From JAVJUS01 sp040220455 (GTDB taxonomy: Bacteria > Pseudomonadota > Alphaproteobacteria > DSM-16000 > Inquilinaceae): a DNA stretch of 64,000 nt. The stretch covers positions 75,909 through 139,908 of the forward strand of contig JAVJUS010000075.1 in assembly GCA_040220455.1 (NCBI GenBank), in the 5' to 3' direction. Shown here in pieces: positions 8,252 through 16,298 of this stretch (its first letter is position 1; each line of letters starts with the position of its first letter). The notes under the pieces are model-generated. The model had not been told where the DNA came from. It saw nothing but the letters and a program-made list of their open reading frames with translations, and searched no databases. The translations under genes and the position numbers were made by a program.

Positions 8252-9216
8252 CCACGCTGCTCGCGGCGGAGAACCTGCAGCGCCACTACCGGGTCGGCGG
8301 CGGGCCGTTCCGGGCGGCCGGCATCTTGCGCGCGGTCGACGGCGTCAGCTTCGCCCTCGCCCCGCGCCACACGCTAGCGGTGGTCGGGGAGTCGGGCTCG
8401 GGCAAGTCGACGCTGGGCCGCATGGTCTCGATGATCGAGCCGCCGACGGAGGGCCGGCTGACCATCGGCGGGCGCGAGGTGACGAGCCTCGACCGGGCCG
8501 AGCGCAAGGCCCTGCGCCGGGCCGTCCAGGTCGTCTTCCAGGACCCGTTCGGCTCGCTCAACCCGCGCAAGAAGATCGGCGACATCCTGGCCGAGCCGCT
8601 CATCATCAACACCCCCCTGCGCGCGGCCGAGCGCGAGGAGAAGTGCCGCGCCCTGCTGGCCAAGGTCGGCCTGCGCCCGGAGCACTACGCCCGCTACCCG
8701 CACATGTTCTCCGGCGGCCAGCGCCAGCGCGTGGCCATCGCCCGCGCCCTGATGCTCGAGCCCGACATCGTCGTCGCCGACGAGGCGGTCTCGGCGCTCG
8801 ACGTGTCGATCCAGGCCCAGGTGCTCAACCTGATGATGGATCTGCAGGAAGAGTTCGATCTCGCCTACCTGTTCATCAGCCACGACCTGTCGGTGGTGCG
8901 GCACATCGCCGACGAGCTTCTGGTCCTCTATCTCGGCCGGCCGGTGGAGCAGGGCGACAAGGCGGTCATCTTCGACCGGCCGCGCCATCCGTATACGCGC
9001 GCCTTGCTCGCCTCGACGCCCAGCGTCGATCCCGAACGGCGCGGCGCGCGCACGGCCGTGGAGGGCGAACTGCCCTCGCCGCTGAACCCGCCGGCCGGCT
9101 GCGCCTTCAATACCCGCTGTCCCCACGCCACCGAGCGCTGCAGGGCCGAGCGGCCGGCCCTCAGGCCGGTCGACGGGCGCCAGGTCGCCTGCCACCACGC
9201 CGAGGAGATCGCCTGA
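8248..9216 (+). CDS. dppF: Peptide ABC transporter ATPase, DppF family
   Basis: A 322-residue ATPase, partner of DppD. Walker A is GESGSGKST, the Q-loop region is VFQDPFGSLNPRKKIG, the signature is FSGGQRQRVAIA, Walker B is IVVADEAVSALD and the switch His is in ISHDLS. The Asp-Glu-Ala in Walker B is usual for this subfamily. The C-terminal domain carries the family Cys cluster (CAFNTRCPHATERC). The start at 8248 overlaps the dppD stop. It closes the five-gene importer; the next gene starts 203 bases on. Confidence 0.94.
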   Translation: MTTLLAAENLQRHYRVGGGPFRAAGILRAVDGVSFALAPRHTLAVVGESGSGKSTLGRMVSMIEPPTEGRLTIGGREVTSLDRAERKALRRAVQVVFQDPFGSLNPRKKIGDILAEPLIINTPLRAAEREEKCRALLAKVGLRPEHYARYPHMFSGGQRQRVAIARALMLEPDIVVADEAVSALDVSIQAQVLNLMMDLQEEFDLAYLFISHDLSVVRHIADELLVLYLGRPVEQGDKAVIFDRPRHPYTRALLASTPSVDPERRGARTAVEGELPSPLNPPAGCAFNTRCPHATERCRAERPALRPVDGRQVACHHAEEIA

Positions 9217-9419
9217 GCGCGGTCCCGGTGCGGCGCTCGATCGCGCACGCCGACGGCGAGGCCTGGACCCGGGCGCTATCGGAAGTCATAGTCGGGGGCG
9301 TCATCCTGTAAGAGCTCGAAGGAATCCGGCGCAACGGAAGTGGCTGCGGGACGGCGTCGCATTGCGTAAGCTCGGACAATGTCGAGCATGCCCGGAACCG
9401 GGGAAGGCGCGAAGGGGAG

Positions 9420-10313
9420 ATGGCCGTCTATCACCGCCCGACGACGCTCGGGGAAGCCCTCGACCGCCTGGCCGAGGCCTCGGCTGCCGGCGCGCCGCTG
9501 ACGGTGCTGGCCGGCGGGACAGACGTCTATCCCCATCGCGCGAACGCTGCCGGCTGGGGCCGGCCCTGGCCCGACCGCCTGCTGGACATTTCCGGCATCG
9601 CCGACCTGCGCGGCTTCCGCGTCACGCCCGACGCGGTCGAGATCGGCGCGCTGGCGACCTGGAGCGAGGTGATCGCGGCGGACCTGCCGCCCTGGTTCGA
9701 GGCGCTGCGCCAGGCGGGCCGGGAGGTCGGCGGCCGGCAGATCCAGAACGCCGCGACGCTGGCCGGCAACCTGTGCAACGCTTCGCCCGCCGCCGATGGC
9801 GTGCCGCCGCTGCTGGCCCTGGATGCCGAGCTGGTCGTCGCCTCGGCCGCGGGCGAGAGCCGGATGGCGCTGGCCGACTTCCTGCGCGGCAACCGCTCTA
9901 CCGCGCTGGGGCCCGACCGCCTGGTCACCGCGATCCGGGTGCCGCGCCTGCCCGACGCCGCGCGCAGCGCCTTCCTCAAGCTGGGCGCGCGGCACTATCT
10001 GGTCATCTCCATCGCCATGGTCGCCGTGACGCTGGTGCCGGACGGCGCCGGGCGGGTCGGCAAGGCCCGGGTCGCGGTCGGCGCGTGTTCGGCCGTCGCC
10101 CGTCGGCTCGGCGCGCTGGAGGCGGCGCTCGCCGGCCGGCCGCTCGACCCGTCGCTCGCCGACGCCGTGGCGCCCGCGCATCTGGCTGAGCTCGAGCCGA
10201 TCGACGACGTCCGCGCCAGCGCGGCGTATCGCCGGGCCGCCGCCGGGACCCTGGTTCGCCGCGCGCTCGCCGCCGCGGCCTCGTCACCCGACAACCGGGA
10301 GGACGCCGCATGA
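9420..10313 (+). CDS. FAD-binding subunit of a xanthine-dehydrogenase-family molybdenum hydroxylase
   Basis: A 297-residue medium subunit of the CoxM/XdhB type. The FAD-binding N-domain shows TVLAGGTDVYPHR and the second signature GGRQIQNAATLAGNL followed by NASPAADGVP. The C-terminal CO_deh_flav_C domain starts near AFLKLGARHYLVISIAM. It passes electrons from the 2Fe-2S clusters to an acceptor. Its stop overlaps the start of the fused iron-sulfur/molybdenum subunit by four bases, so the two are produced together as an enzyme with an unusual two-polypeptide layout. The family oxidises purines, aldehydes, CO, nicotinate and other N-heterocycles; the substrate here is unknown. Confidence 0.9.
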   Translation: MAVYHRPTTLGEALDRLAEASAAGAPLTVLAGGTDVYPHRANAAGWGRPWPDRLLDISGIADLRGFRVTPDAVEIGALATWSEVIAADLPPWFEALRQAGREVGGRQIQNAATLAGNLCNASPAADGVPPLLALDAELVVASAAGESRMALADFLRGNRSTALGPDRLVTAIRVPRLPDAARSAFLKLGARHYLVISIAMVAVTLVPDGAGRVGKARVAVGACSAVARRLGALEAALAGRPLDPSLADAVAPAHLAELEPIDDVRASAAYRRAAAGTLVRRALAAAASSPDNREDAA

Positions 10314-13135
10314 GCCCCGACACCGCCGCCCCGCCCCGGGCCGCCGAGGCGGCCGGGCCCGTGTCCGTGTCGATGACCGTCAACGGCCGGTCGGTGACGG
10401 TCGAGGCGCCGTCGGACGAGCGGCTGTCGCGCCTTCTGCGCGATCGCCTGGCGCTCACCGGCACCAAGGTCGGCTGCGACGCCGGCGATTGCGGCGCCTG
10501 TACGGTGCTGGTCGAGGGCCGGCAGGTCTGTGCCTGCCTGACCGCCGCGGCTCAGGTCGACGGCCGGTCGGTGACGACGGTCGAGGGGCTGGCGGACTCG
10601 CCCGTCGGGCGCGCGCTGCAGGCCGCCTTTCTGGCGCATGGCGCCGCCCAGTGCGGCATCTGCACGCCCGGCATGCTGGTTGCCGCGGCCGAGCTTCTGG
10701 CCACCAACCCGGCGCCGGACGACCGCGCCGCGATGGACGCGCTGGGCGGGGTGCTGTGCCGCTGCACGGGCTATCGCAAGATCGTCGAGGCGGTGGTCGA
10801 CGCGCCGCGATTCCTGAACCGGAATTCCCCGGCGGCGGAGGTCGACGGCCCATCGGCCTACAGCCCGTCGGTGGGGACCCGTTGGGCGCGGCCGGAGGGG
10901 CGCGGCAAGCTCGACGGCACGGAGCGCTTCGGCGCCGATATCGCGCCGGAAGACTGCCTTTGGCTGCGCGTCGTGCGCTCGCCCCACGCCCGGGCCCGCT
11001 TCACGCTGGGCGACATCGCCGGTCTGCACGCCCGCTGGCCCGGGCTGGCGCGGGTCCTGACGGCGGCGGACGTTCCCGGGCACAACGCCTTCGGCATCTA
11101 TCCCCGACTGAAGGATCAGCCGGTCCTGGCCGAGCGCGCGGTCCGGTTCCGTGGGGAGGCGGTGGTGGCCCTGGTCGGCGACCGGGCGACGGTCGAGGCG
11201 ATTCCGGACGCCGACGTCCCGATCGACTGGCACCCGGAGACGCCGGTGACCGGGCTGGAGGCGGCGCGCCGGGCGGAGGGGCCGGTTCACGCCGGTACGC
11301 CCGACAACGTCCTGATCCGGGGGCTGGTCAAGCGCGGCGATCCGGAGGCGGGGTTCGCCGGCGCGGCGGCGACGGCGGAGGGCGCCTGGACCACATCCTT
11401 CGTCGAGCATGCCTATGTCGAGCCGGAGGCCGGCTTCGCCCGGCGGCTGGAGGACGGCCGCATCGAGATCGTGGCGACCACCCAGACTCCCTACATGGAC
11501 CGGGACGAGATCGCCCATGTGCTGGGCATCGCCGCGGACATGGTGCATATCGTGCCGACCGCGTGCGGCGGCGGTTTCGGCGGCAAGCTCGACCTCTCGA
11601 TCCAGCCCCTGGTGGCGACCGCGGCCTGGGTGCTGGACCGGCCGGTGCGCGTGGTCTACGGCCGGACCGAAAGCATGACCTCGACCACCAAGCGCCACCC
11701 CGCGGCCATCGCGGCGCGGATGGCGGCGGACGCCGAGGGCCGACTGGTTGCCTTCGATTTCGAGGGGGACTTCAACACCGGAGCCTATGCCTCCTGGGGG
11801 CCGACCGTGGCCGGCCGGGTGCCCGTGCACGCGACCGGCCCCTACCGCGTGCCGGCGGTGCATGCCCGGAGCTGCGCCTGGTACACCAACGAGACGCCGG
11901 CCGGCGCCTTTCGCGGCTTTGGCGTGCCGCAGGCGAGTCTGGCGCATGAGGGGCTGCTCGACGACCTCTCCGAGCGCCTCGGGATCGATCGGCTGGAGAT
12001 CCGCCGCCGCAACGCCCTGGGCGCCGGCGACCTGACGGCCACCGGCCAGCGCCTGGAGCACAGCTGCGGCCTCGTCGCCTGCCTGGATGCCCTCGCGCCG
12101 CGCTGGACGGCGCTGCTCGCCGACGCGGAGGCCGCGAACCGGGCGCCGGGGCCGCTGCGCCGGGGCGTGGGCATCGGCTGCATGTGGTACGGCATCGGCA
12201 ACACCAGCATGTCCAACCCGTCGAGCATGCGGGTCACGCTGGGCCCGGACGGCCGGCTCGTCCTGTGGAACGGCGCGGTCGATATCGGCCAGGGCTCGGC
12301 GACGATCATGCTGCAGATCTGCGCCGACGCCGCCGGCCTGCCGGTCGGGCGCTTCGACCAGGTGGTCGGCGACACGGCAGTGACCGAGGACGCGGGCAAG
12401 ACCTCCGCCTCGCGCCAGACCTTCGTGTCGGGCAAGGCCGCCTATCTCGCCGGCCGGGACCTGCGCGCGGCGCTCCTGCGGCTGACCAATGCCGGGCCGG
12501 AGGCACGACTGGCGATCGAGGGTCGGCTGCTCCACGTCTCCGACGACGCGGGCGAGAGCTATATGGACCTGACCCAGCTCGAGACCTTCGAGGGCCCGGA
12601 CGGCCGGCCGGTCATCCTGGAGGGGCGGGGAACTTTCGACCCGCCGACCGAGCCGCTGGACGAGAACGGGCAGGGCGTGCCCTACGCCACCTACGGCTTC
12701 GCCGCCCAGATCGCCGCGGCGACGGTGGACACGGATCTGGGCACGGTGCGGGTCGACCGGATCGTCGCCGCCCACGATGTCGGCCGCGCGATCAACCCGA
12801 TGCTGGTCGAGGGGCAGATCCACGGCGGCATCGCCCAGGGGCTCGGCCTCGCCCTGATGGAGGAGTACCTTCCCGGGGTGACGGAGAACCTGCACGACTA
12901 CCTGATCCCGACCTTCGGCGACATGCCGGAGATCGAGATCCACCTGGTCGAGGATACCGAGCCGCTGGGCCCCTTCGGCGCGAAGGGGATCGGCGAGCCG
13001 GCGCTGGTGCCGACCGCGCCCGCCATCCTGAGCGCGATCCGCCACGCCACCGGCGTCGCGGTGCGCCATGTCCCGGTGCTGCCTCATCGGCTGCACGCCG
13101 CCCTGCGCGCGACCGGGGCGGAGGGCGGGCGATGA
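10310..13135 (+). CDS. Fused 2Fe-2S / molybdopterin-binding large subunit of a molybdenum hydroxylase
   Basis: A 941-residue fusion. Residues about 20-95 are a plant-ferredoxin-type 2Fe-2S domain (Cys56, 61, 64, 76). Residues about 96-170 are the second four-helix 2Fe-2S domain (Cys115, 118, 150, 152). From about residue 190 on is the molybdopterin part, with GGGFGGK, AFRGFGVPQ, GQGSATIM and the catalytic Glu in GAKGIGEPA near the C-terminus. Most bacterial relatives encode the small and large parts separately. A one-chain arrangement is known in aldehyde oxidoreductases, but those lack a separate FAD subunit, which is present here just upstream. Given the neighbours, ring hydroxylation of an N-heterocycle to a lactam is the best guess (inference). 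Confidence 0.92.
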   Translation: MSPDTAAPPRAAEAAGPVSVSMTVNGRSVTVEAPSDERLSRLLRDRLALTGTKVGCDAGDCGACTVLVEGRQVCACLTAAAQVDGRSVTTVEGLADSPVGRALQAAFLAHGAAQCGICTPGMLVAAAELLATNPAPDDRAAMDALGGVLCRCTGYRKIVEAVVDAPRFLNRNSPAAEVDGPSAYSPSVGTRWARPEGRGKLDGTERFGADIAPEDCLWLRVVRSPHARARFTLGDIAGLHARWPGLARVLTAADVPGHNAFGIYPRLKDQPVLAERAVRFRGEAVVALVGDRATVEAIPDADVPIDWHPETPVTGLEAARRAEGPVHAGTPDNVLIRGLVKRGDPEAGFAGAAATAEGAWTTSFVEHAYVEPEAGFARRLEDGRIEIVATTQTPYMDRDEIAHVLGIAADMVHIVPTACGGGFGGKLDLSIQPLVATAAWVLDRPVRVVYGRTESMTSTTKRHPAAIAARMAADAEGRLVAFDFEGDFNTGAYASWGPTVAGRVPVHATGPYRVPAVHARSCAWYTNETPAGAFRGFGVPQASLAHEGLLDDLSERLGIDRLEIRRRNALGAGDLTATGQRLEHSCGLVACLDALAPRWTALLADAEAANRAPGPLRRGVGIGCMWYGIGNTSMSNPSSMRVTLGPDGRLVLWNGAVDIGQGSATIMLQICADAAGLPVGRFDQVVGDTAVTEDAGKTSASRQTFVSGKAAYLAGRDLRAALLRLTNAGPEARLAIEGRLLHVSDDAGESYMDLTQLETFEGPDGRPVILEGRGTFDPPTEPLDENGQGVPYATYGFAAQIAAATVDTDLGTVRVDRIVAAHDVGRAINPMLVEGQIHGGIAQGLGLALMEEYLPGVTENLHDYLIPTFGDMPEIEIHLVEDTEPLGPFGAKGIGEPALVPTAPAILSAIRHATGVAVRHVPVLPHRLHAALRATGAEGGR

Positions 13136-14694
13136 CCGCGCCGGCCACCGGCCCGGGCGGCCCGGGCGGCCCGGTCGACCGGACCGCGAAGTACGGCGCG
13201 GCGGAGGGTGACGGGCTGGTGCGCTGCGACGCCTGCCCGGTGCTGTGCCGGATCAAGCCGGGCCGGGCCGGCGCCTGCGGGCGCTACGCCAACGAGGCCG
13301 GCGCGCTGGTGCGCACCGATCCGCTGGTTCTGTCCGAGCGCGCGGCCCAGGAGGGCCGGGCCATGGTGCCCTTCGCGCCGGAGGCCGAGGACTGGGACGG
13401 CCGGGTCGTGCGCGGGGCGGAGACCTTCGTCACCGGGATCGGCAGCGGCACGACCTATCCCGACTACAAGCCGGCGCCGTTCATCGTCGGCTCGACCTTC
13501 GAGGGCGTCGACACGGTCACCGTCGTCACGGAGGGGATCTTCAGCTACTGCGGCGTCAAGGTGAAGATCGACACCGACCGTCATCTGGGCCCCGAGCGCG
13601 CGGTGATCACGGCCGACGGCGAGCCGGTCGGTCACGTCACCACGGCCGAATACGGCTCCCAGATGCTGTCGATCGGCGGGGTGCGGCACCTGACCGGCGG
13701 CGGCAAGCGCGAGGGGCGGGTGACCTGCGACACGCTGCTCGCCCTGTGCAACCGCGAGCCGGTGGAACTCGCCATCGACGGCGGCTCGCATGTCGTCGTC
13801 CGGGCCGGCGCGGCGCCGGTGGTCGACGGCGAGCCCGAGGCGCGCATGCGCGTGGGCTGCGGCTCGGCCACCATCGGCATGTTCGCGCGCCAGTGGCTCG
13901 GCCATGTCGACGAGGTGGTGGTGGTCGACGACCACATCACCGGCGTGCTGACCGAGCACCAGGCCGGGCGCTGCCTGGACATGCCGCCGGCCGGTATCCG
14001 CGTGCGCGGCCGGCGCTCCACGCCCGGACGCTATTTCCGGGTCGCCGAGCCCGGCTCGGGCTGGGGCGGCACCGACGTCACCGACCCGCTGACGATCCTG
14101 GAGCGCGTCGACCCGGAGACCGCGTGGCCGGGTCTGCGGCTGCTCATGGTCTCGACGACCGGTCAGGACGCGCTCTACTGCGTGCTCGACGAGGCCCTGC
14201 GCCCGGTCCCCGCCGAGATGCCGGCGCCCGTCGCCGCCGTGGTCGACCGGATCGGGGAGAACTGCGAGCCGGCGCTGTGCTCGGTCCTGTTCATGGCCGG
14301 GGCCGGCGGCTCGCTGCGCGCCGGGGTGACCGAGAACCCGGTGCGCCTGACCCGTTCGGTCAAGGACAAGCTGACCCGCGTGACCATGGGCGGGGCGCCG
14401 ACCTATGTCTGGCCCGGCGGTGGCATCATGGTGATGGTCGATGTCGAGCGCCTGCCGGCCCACGCCTTCGGCCATGTGCCCACGCCGGCCCTGGTCGCGC
14501 CGATCGAGTTCACCATGGCGGCGGAGGCCTATCGCGCGCTGGGCGGCCATGCCGACCACGTCGTCCGGCTCGACGACCTGATGGGCGAGGTCGGCGGTGC
14601 CGCCCGGCGGGAGGCCTGGCACGGCGACAATCCCTGGCCGCTTACCCCGCTGCGGCGCGGCGCCGGCGCGGACGGTGGCGGGGAGGCCTCGTGA
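13132..14694 (+). CDS. 6-hydroxynicotinate reductase-like iron-sulfur protein
   Basis: A 520-residue protein I recognise as the family annotated 6-hydroxynicotinate reductase (Hnr of Eubacterium barkeri, which reduces the ring of 6-hydroxynicotinate with ferredoxin). Near the N-terminus is a Cys motif suited to a 4Fe-4S cluster: Cys32, 35, 39 and 49 (C-x2-C-x3-C-x9-C). Further conserved-looking segments are GIGSGTTYPDYKPAPFIVGS, EGIFSYCGVKVKID and APTYVWPGGG. No membrane segments are seen. It overlaps the molybdenum subunit and the next gene by four bases each, so it is in the same translational unit. The heterocycle it reduces and its electron donor are unknown. The family name is solid; the exact activity is inference. 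Confidence 0.75.
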   Translation: MTAPATGPGGPGGPVDRTAKYGAAEGDGLVRCDACPVLCRIKPGRAGACGRYANEAGALVRTDPLVLSERAAQEGRAMVPFAPEAEDWDGRVVRGAETFVTGIGSGTTYPDYKPAPFIVGSTFEGVDTVTVVTEGIFSYCGVKVKIDTDRHLGPERAVITADGEPVGHVTTAEYGSQMLSIGGVRHLTGGGKREGRVTCDTLLALCNREPVELAIDGGSHVVVRAGAAPVVDGEPEARMRVGCGSATIGMFARQWLGHVDEVVVVDDHITGVLTEHQAGRCLDMPPAGIRVRGRRSTPGRYFRVAEPGSGWGGTDVTDPLTILERVDPETAWPGLRLLMVSTTGQDALYCVLDEALRPVPAEMPAPVAAVVDRIGENCEPALCSVLFMAGAGGSLRAGVTENPVRLTRSVKDKLTRVTMGGAPTYVWPGGGIMVMVDVERLPAHAFGHVPTPALVAPIEFTMAAEAYRALGGHADHVVRLDDLMGEVGGAARREAWHGDNPWPLTPLRRGAGADGGGEAS

Positions 14695-15617
14695 CCGCCG
14701 CGGTCGAGACCGTACGGGGCGCCGGCGCGCAGGCCGCGCTCTTGCCCGACGGCCGGCTGCATCTTCAGGAGGGGCCGATCGACCTTGTGATCGGCGCGGA
14801 GGGTGCGGGCGAGGCGGTGCGTCGGGCCTATACAAGCGCCGCCCGCCGCTTCGGCGGGCTCCTTGCGGGGCTGGTAGGCGAACTGCCGGGCTTGCGGGCA
14901 TGGCTGGGCGACACGCCGCCGATCTTCGCCGATCCGGTGGCCGGGCGCATGCTGGCGGCAACCTGGCCGCACCGCGCGCGCGGCCTGTCGCCGATGGCCG
15001 CGGTGGCGGGCGCCGTCGCCGACGCGGTGCTGGCGGCGACGATGGAGGAGCCGGGGCTCGCCAAGGCCTGGGTCAACGACGGCGGCGACATCGCCTTTCA
15101 CCTCACGCCCGGTACGACGATGCGGGTGGCCCTGGTTCCCGACCCGGCGGTGGCGCGGGCGGTCGGCACGGTAGCGGTCGACGCCGCCTCGCCGGTCCGC
15201 GGCGTGGCGACCAGCGGCGCCGGCGGGCGAAGCTTCTCGCTCGGCATCGCGGATTCGGTCACGGTGCTGGCCGGCAGCGCGGCGGCGGCCGACGCGGCGG
15301 CGACGCTGATCGCCGACGCGGTCGACGTGGACGACCCGTCGATCGCGCGGCGCCCGGCCCGCGAGCTCGATCCCGATACGGATCTGGGCGACCGGCCGGT
15401 GACCGTCTCGGTCGGGCCGCTGGCGCCCGGGGCGATCGCCGCCGCGCTCGACGCCGGGGAGGCCGTCGCCCGCGCGATGATCGAGGAGGGGACGATCGCC
15501 GCCGCCTGCCTCGTCCTGCGGGGCGAGGCGCGGACCATCGGGATCACGCCGGCGGGAGCGATCGGCAACGAGGAACGAGAGGGGCAGGGATGGAACCGCG
15601 GGTCCGCAAGCTGGTGA
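14691..15617 (+). CDS. UPF0280 family protein (ApbE-like fold)
   Basis: A 308-residue protein of the UPF0280 family, whose fold is related to ApbE flavin transferases. Typical segments are SPMAAVAGAVADAV, WVNDGGDIAFHL and RGVATSGAGGRSFSLGIADSVTVLA. The start is a GTG overlapping the upstream stop (GTGA), with GGGAGG just before it; ATG-only prediction would miss it. The gene sits directly between the reductase-like gene and the DUF1185 gene. Because ApbE attaches FMN covalently to protein partners, a role in flavinylating the adjacent reductase is a possible job (inference, no motif proof). The next gene begins 28 bases before its stop. Confidence 0.8.
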   Translation: MTAAVETVRGAGAQAALLPDGRLHLQEGPIDLVIGAEGAGEAVRRAYTSAARRFGGLLAGLVGELPGLRAWLGDTPPIFADPVAGRMLAATWPHRARGLSPMAAVAGAVADAVLAATMEEPGLAKAWVNDGGDIAFHLTPGTTMRVALVPDPAVARAVGTVAVDAASPVRGVATSGAGGRSFSLGIADSVTVLAGSAAAADAAATLIADAVDVDDPSIARRPARELDPDTDLGDRPVTVSVGPLAPGAIAAALDAGEAVARAMIEEGTIAAACLVLRGEARTIGITPAGAIGNEEREGQGWNRGSASW

Positions 15618-16171
15618 CGACGGTCGAGCGCATCCGCCACGACGGCGGCCCGGCTGCCGACCGGCCGTTGGTCAAGGGCGGCGTCTGCGCGGTGATCGAG
15701 AACCCGTTCGCCGGGCGGTTTGTCGAGGATATCGCGCCCTTCATGGAGGACCTGAAGCCGTTGGGCCGGGAGATGGCGGAGATGCTGATCGACGCGCTCG
15801 GTGCCGGGGCGCAGGGTGTCCAGGCCTATGGCAAGGGCGCCCTGGTCGGCGAGGCCGGGGAGTGGGAGCACGCGGCGCTGTGGCACGTGCCCGGCGGCTA
15901 CGCCATGCGCGGCCTGCTGGGCGACGCCAAGGCGATCGTCCCCTCGGCCAAGAAGGTCGGCGGCATCGGCGCGCGCCTGGACGTGCCCTTGCACCACATC
16001 GACGCGGCCTATGTCCGCAGCCACTTCAACGCCATCGAGCTGGGCGTCCAGGACGCGCCGAAATCCGGCGAGATCGTCCTGATGCTCGCCATGGCCACCG
16101 GGGCGCGGCCCCATGCCCGCGTCGGCGGGCTGAAGGCGGAGGACATCGAGGGCAACGACGGCCAGCGCTGA
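15590..16171 (+). CDS. DUF1185 (amino acid synthesis family) protein
   Basis: A 193-residue soluble protein of the family Pfam calls AA_synth / DUF1185. Recognisable features are VCAVIENPFAGRFVEDI near residue 30, GKGALVGEAGEWEH in the middle, and a C-terminal segment ending in RVGGLKAEDIEG. The family is common in proteobacterial catabolic clusters and has structures, but no settled function that I know of; the amino-acid-synthesis name should not be read literally. It overlaps the UPF0280 gene by 28 bases, with AGGGGCAGGG ahead of its ATG, making it the last gene of the tightly overlapping five-gene set. Confidence 0.82.
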   Translation: MEPRVRKLVTTVERIRHDGGPAADRPLVKGGVCAVIENPFAGRFVEDIAPFMEDLKPLGREMAEMLIDALGAGAQGVQAYGKGALVGEAGEWEHAALWHVPGGYAMRGLLGDAKAIVPSAKKVGGIGARLDVPLHHIDAAYVRSHFNAIELGVQDAPKSGEIVLMLAMATGARPHARVGGLKAEDIEGNDGQR

Positions 16172-16298
16172 GCGCGCCGCCGCCATTCCGAGAGTAGATC
16201 GAGGGGGAAGGGAGCCGTTCGGGGGACGGCCGACAATCCTGGACGGCCGGTGCCGCGCGACCGCGCGGATGTCGGCCGACGATCGAGCGAGGAGAGGC

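Noticed and set aside
9995..13096. A 1033-residue minus-strand ORF antisense to the molybdenum hydroxylase
   Set aside because: It is Arg, His, Pro and Ala rich with no family motifs and lies over a protein with intact cofactor motifs; it is a GC-driven shadow.
13084..14961. A 625-residue minus-strand ORF over the Hnr-like gene
   Set aside because: Low-complexity composition and no motifs; opposite a recognised protein with overlapping starts and ribosome binding sites.
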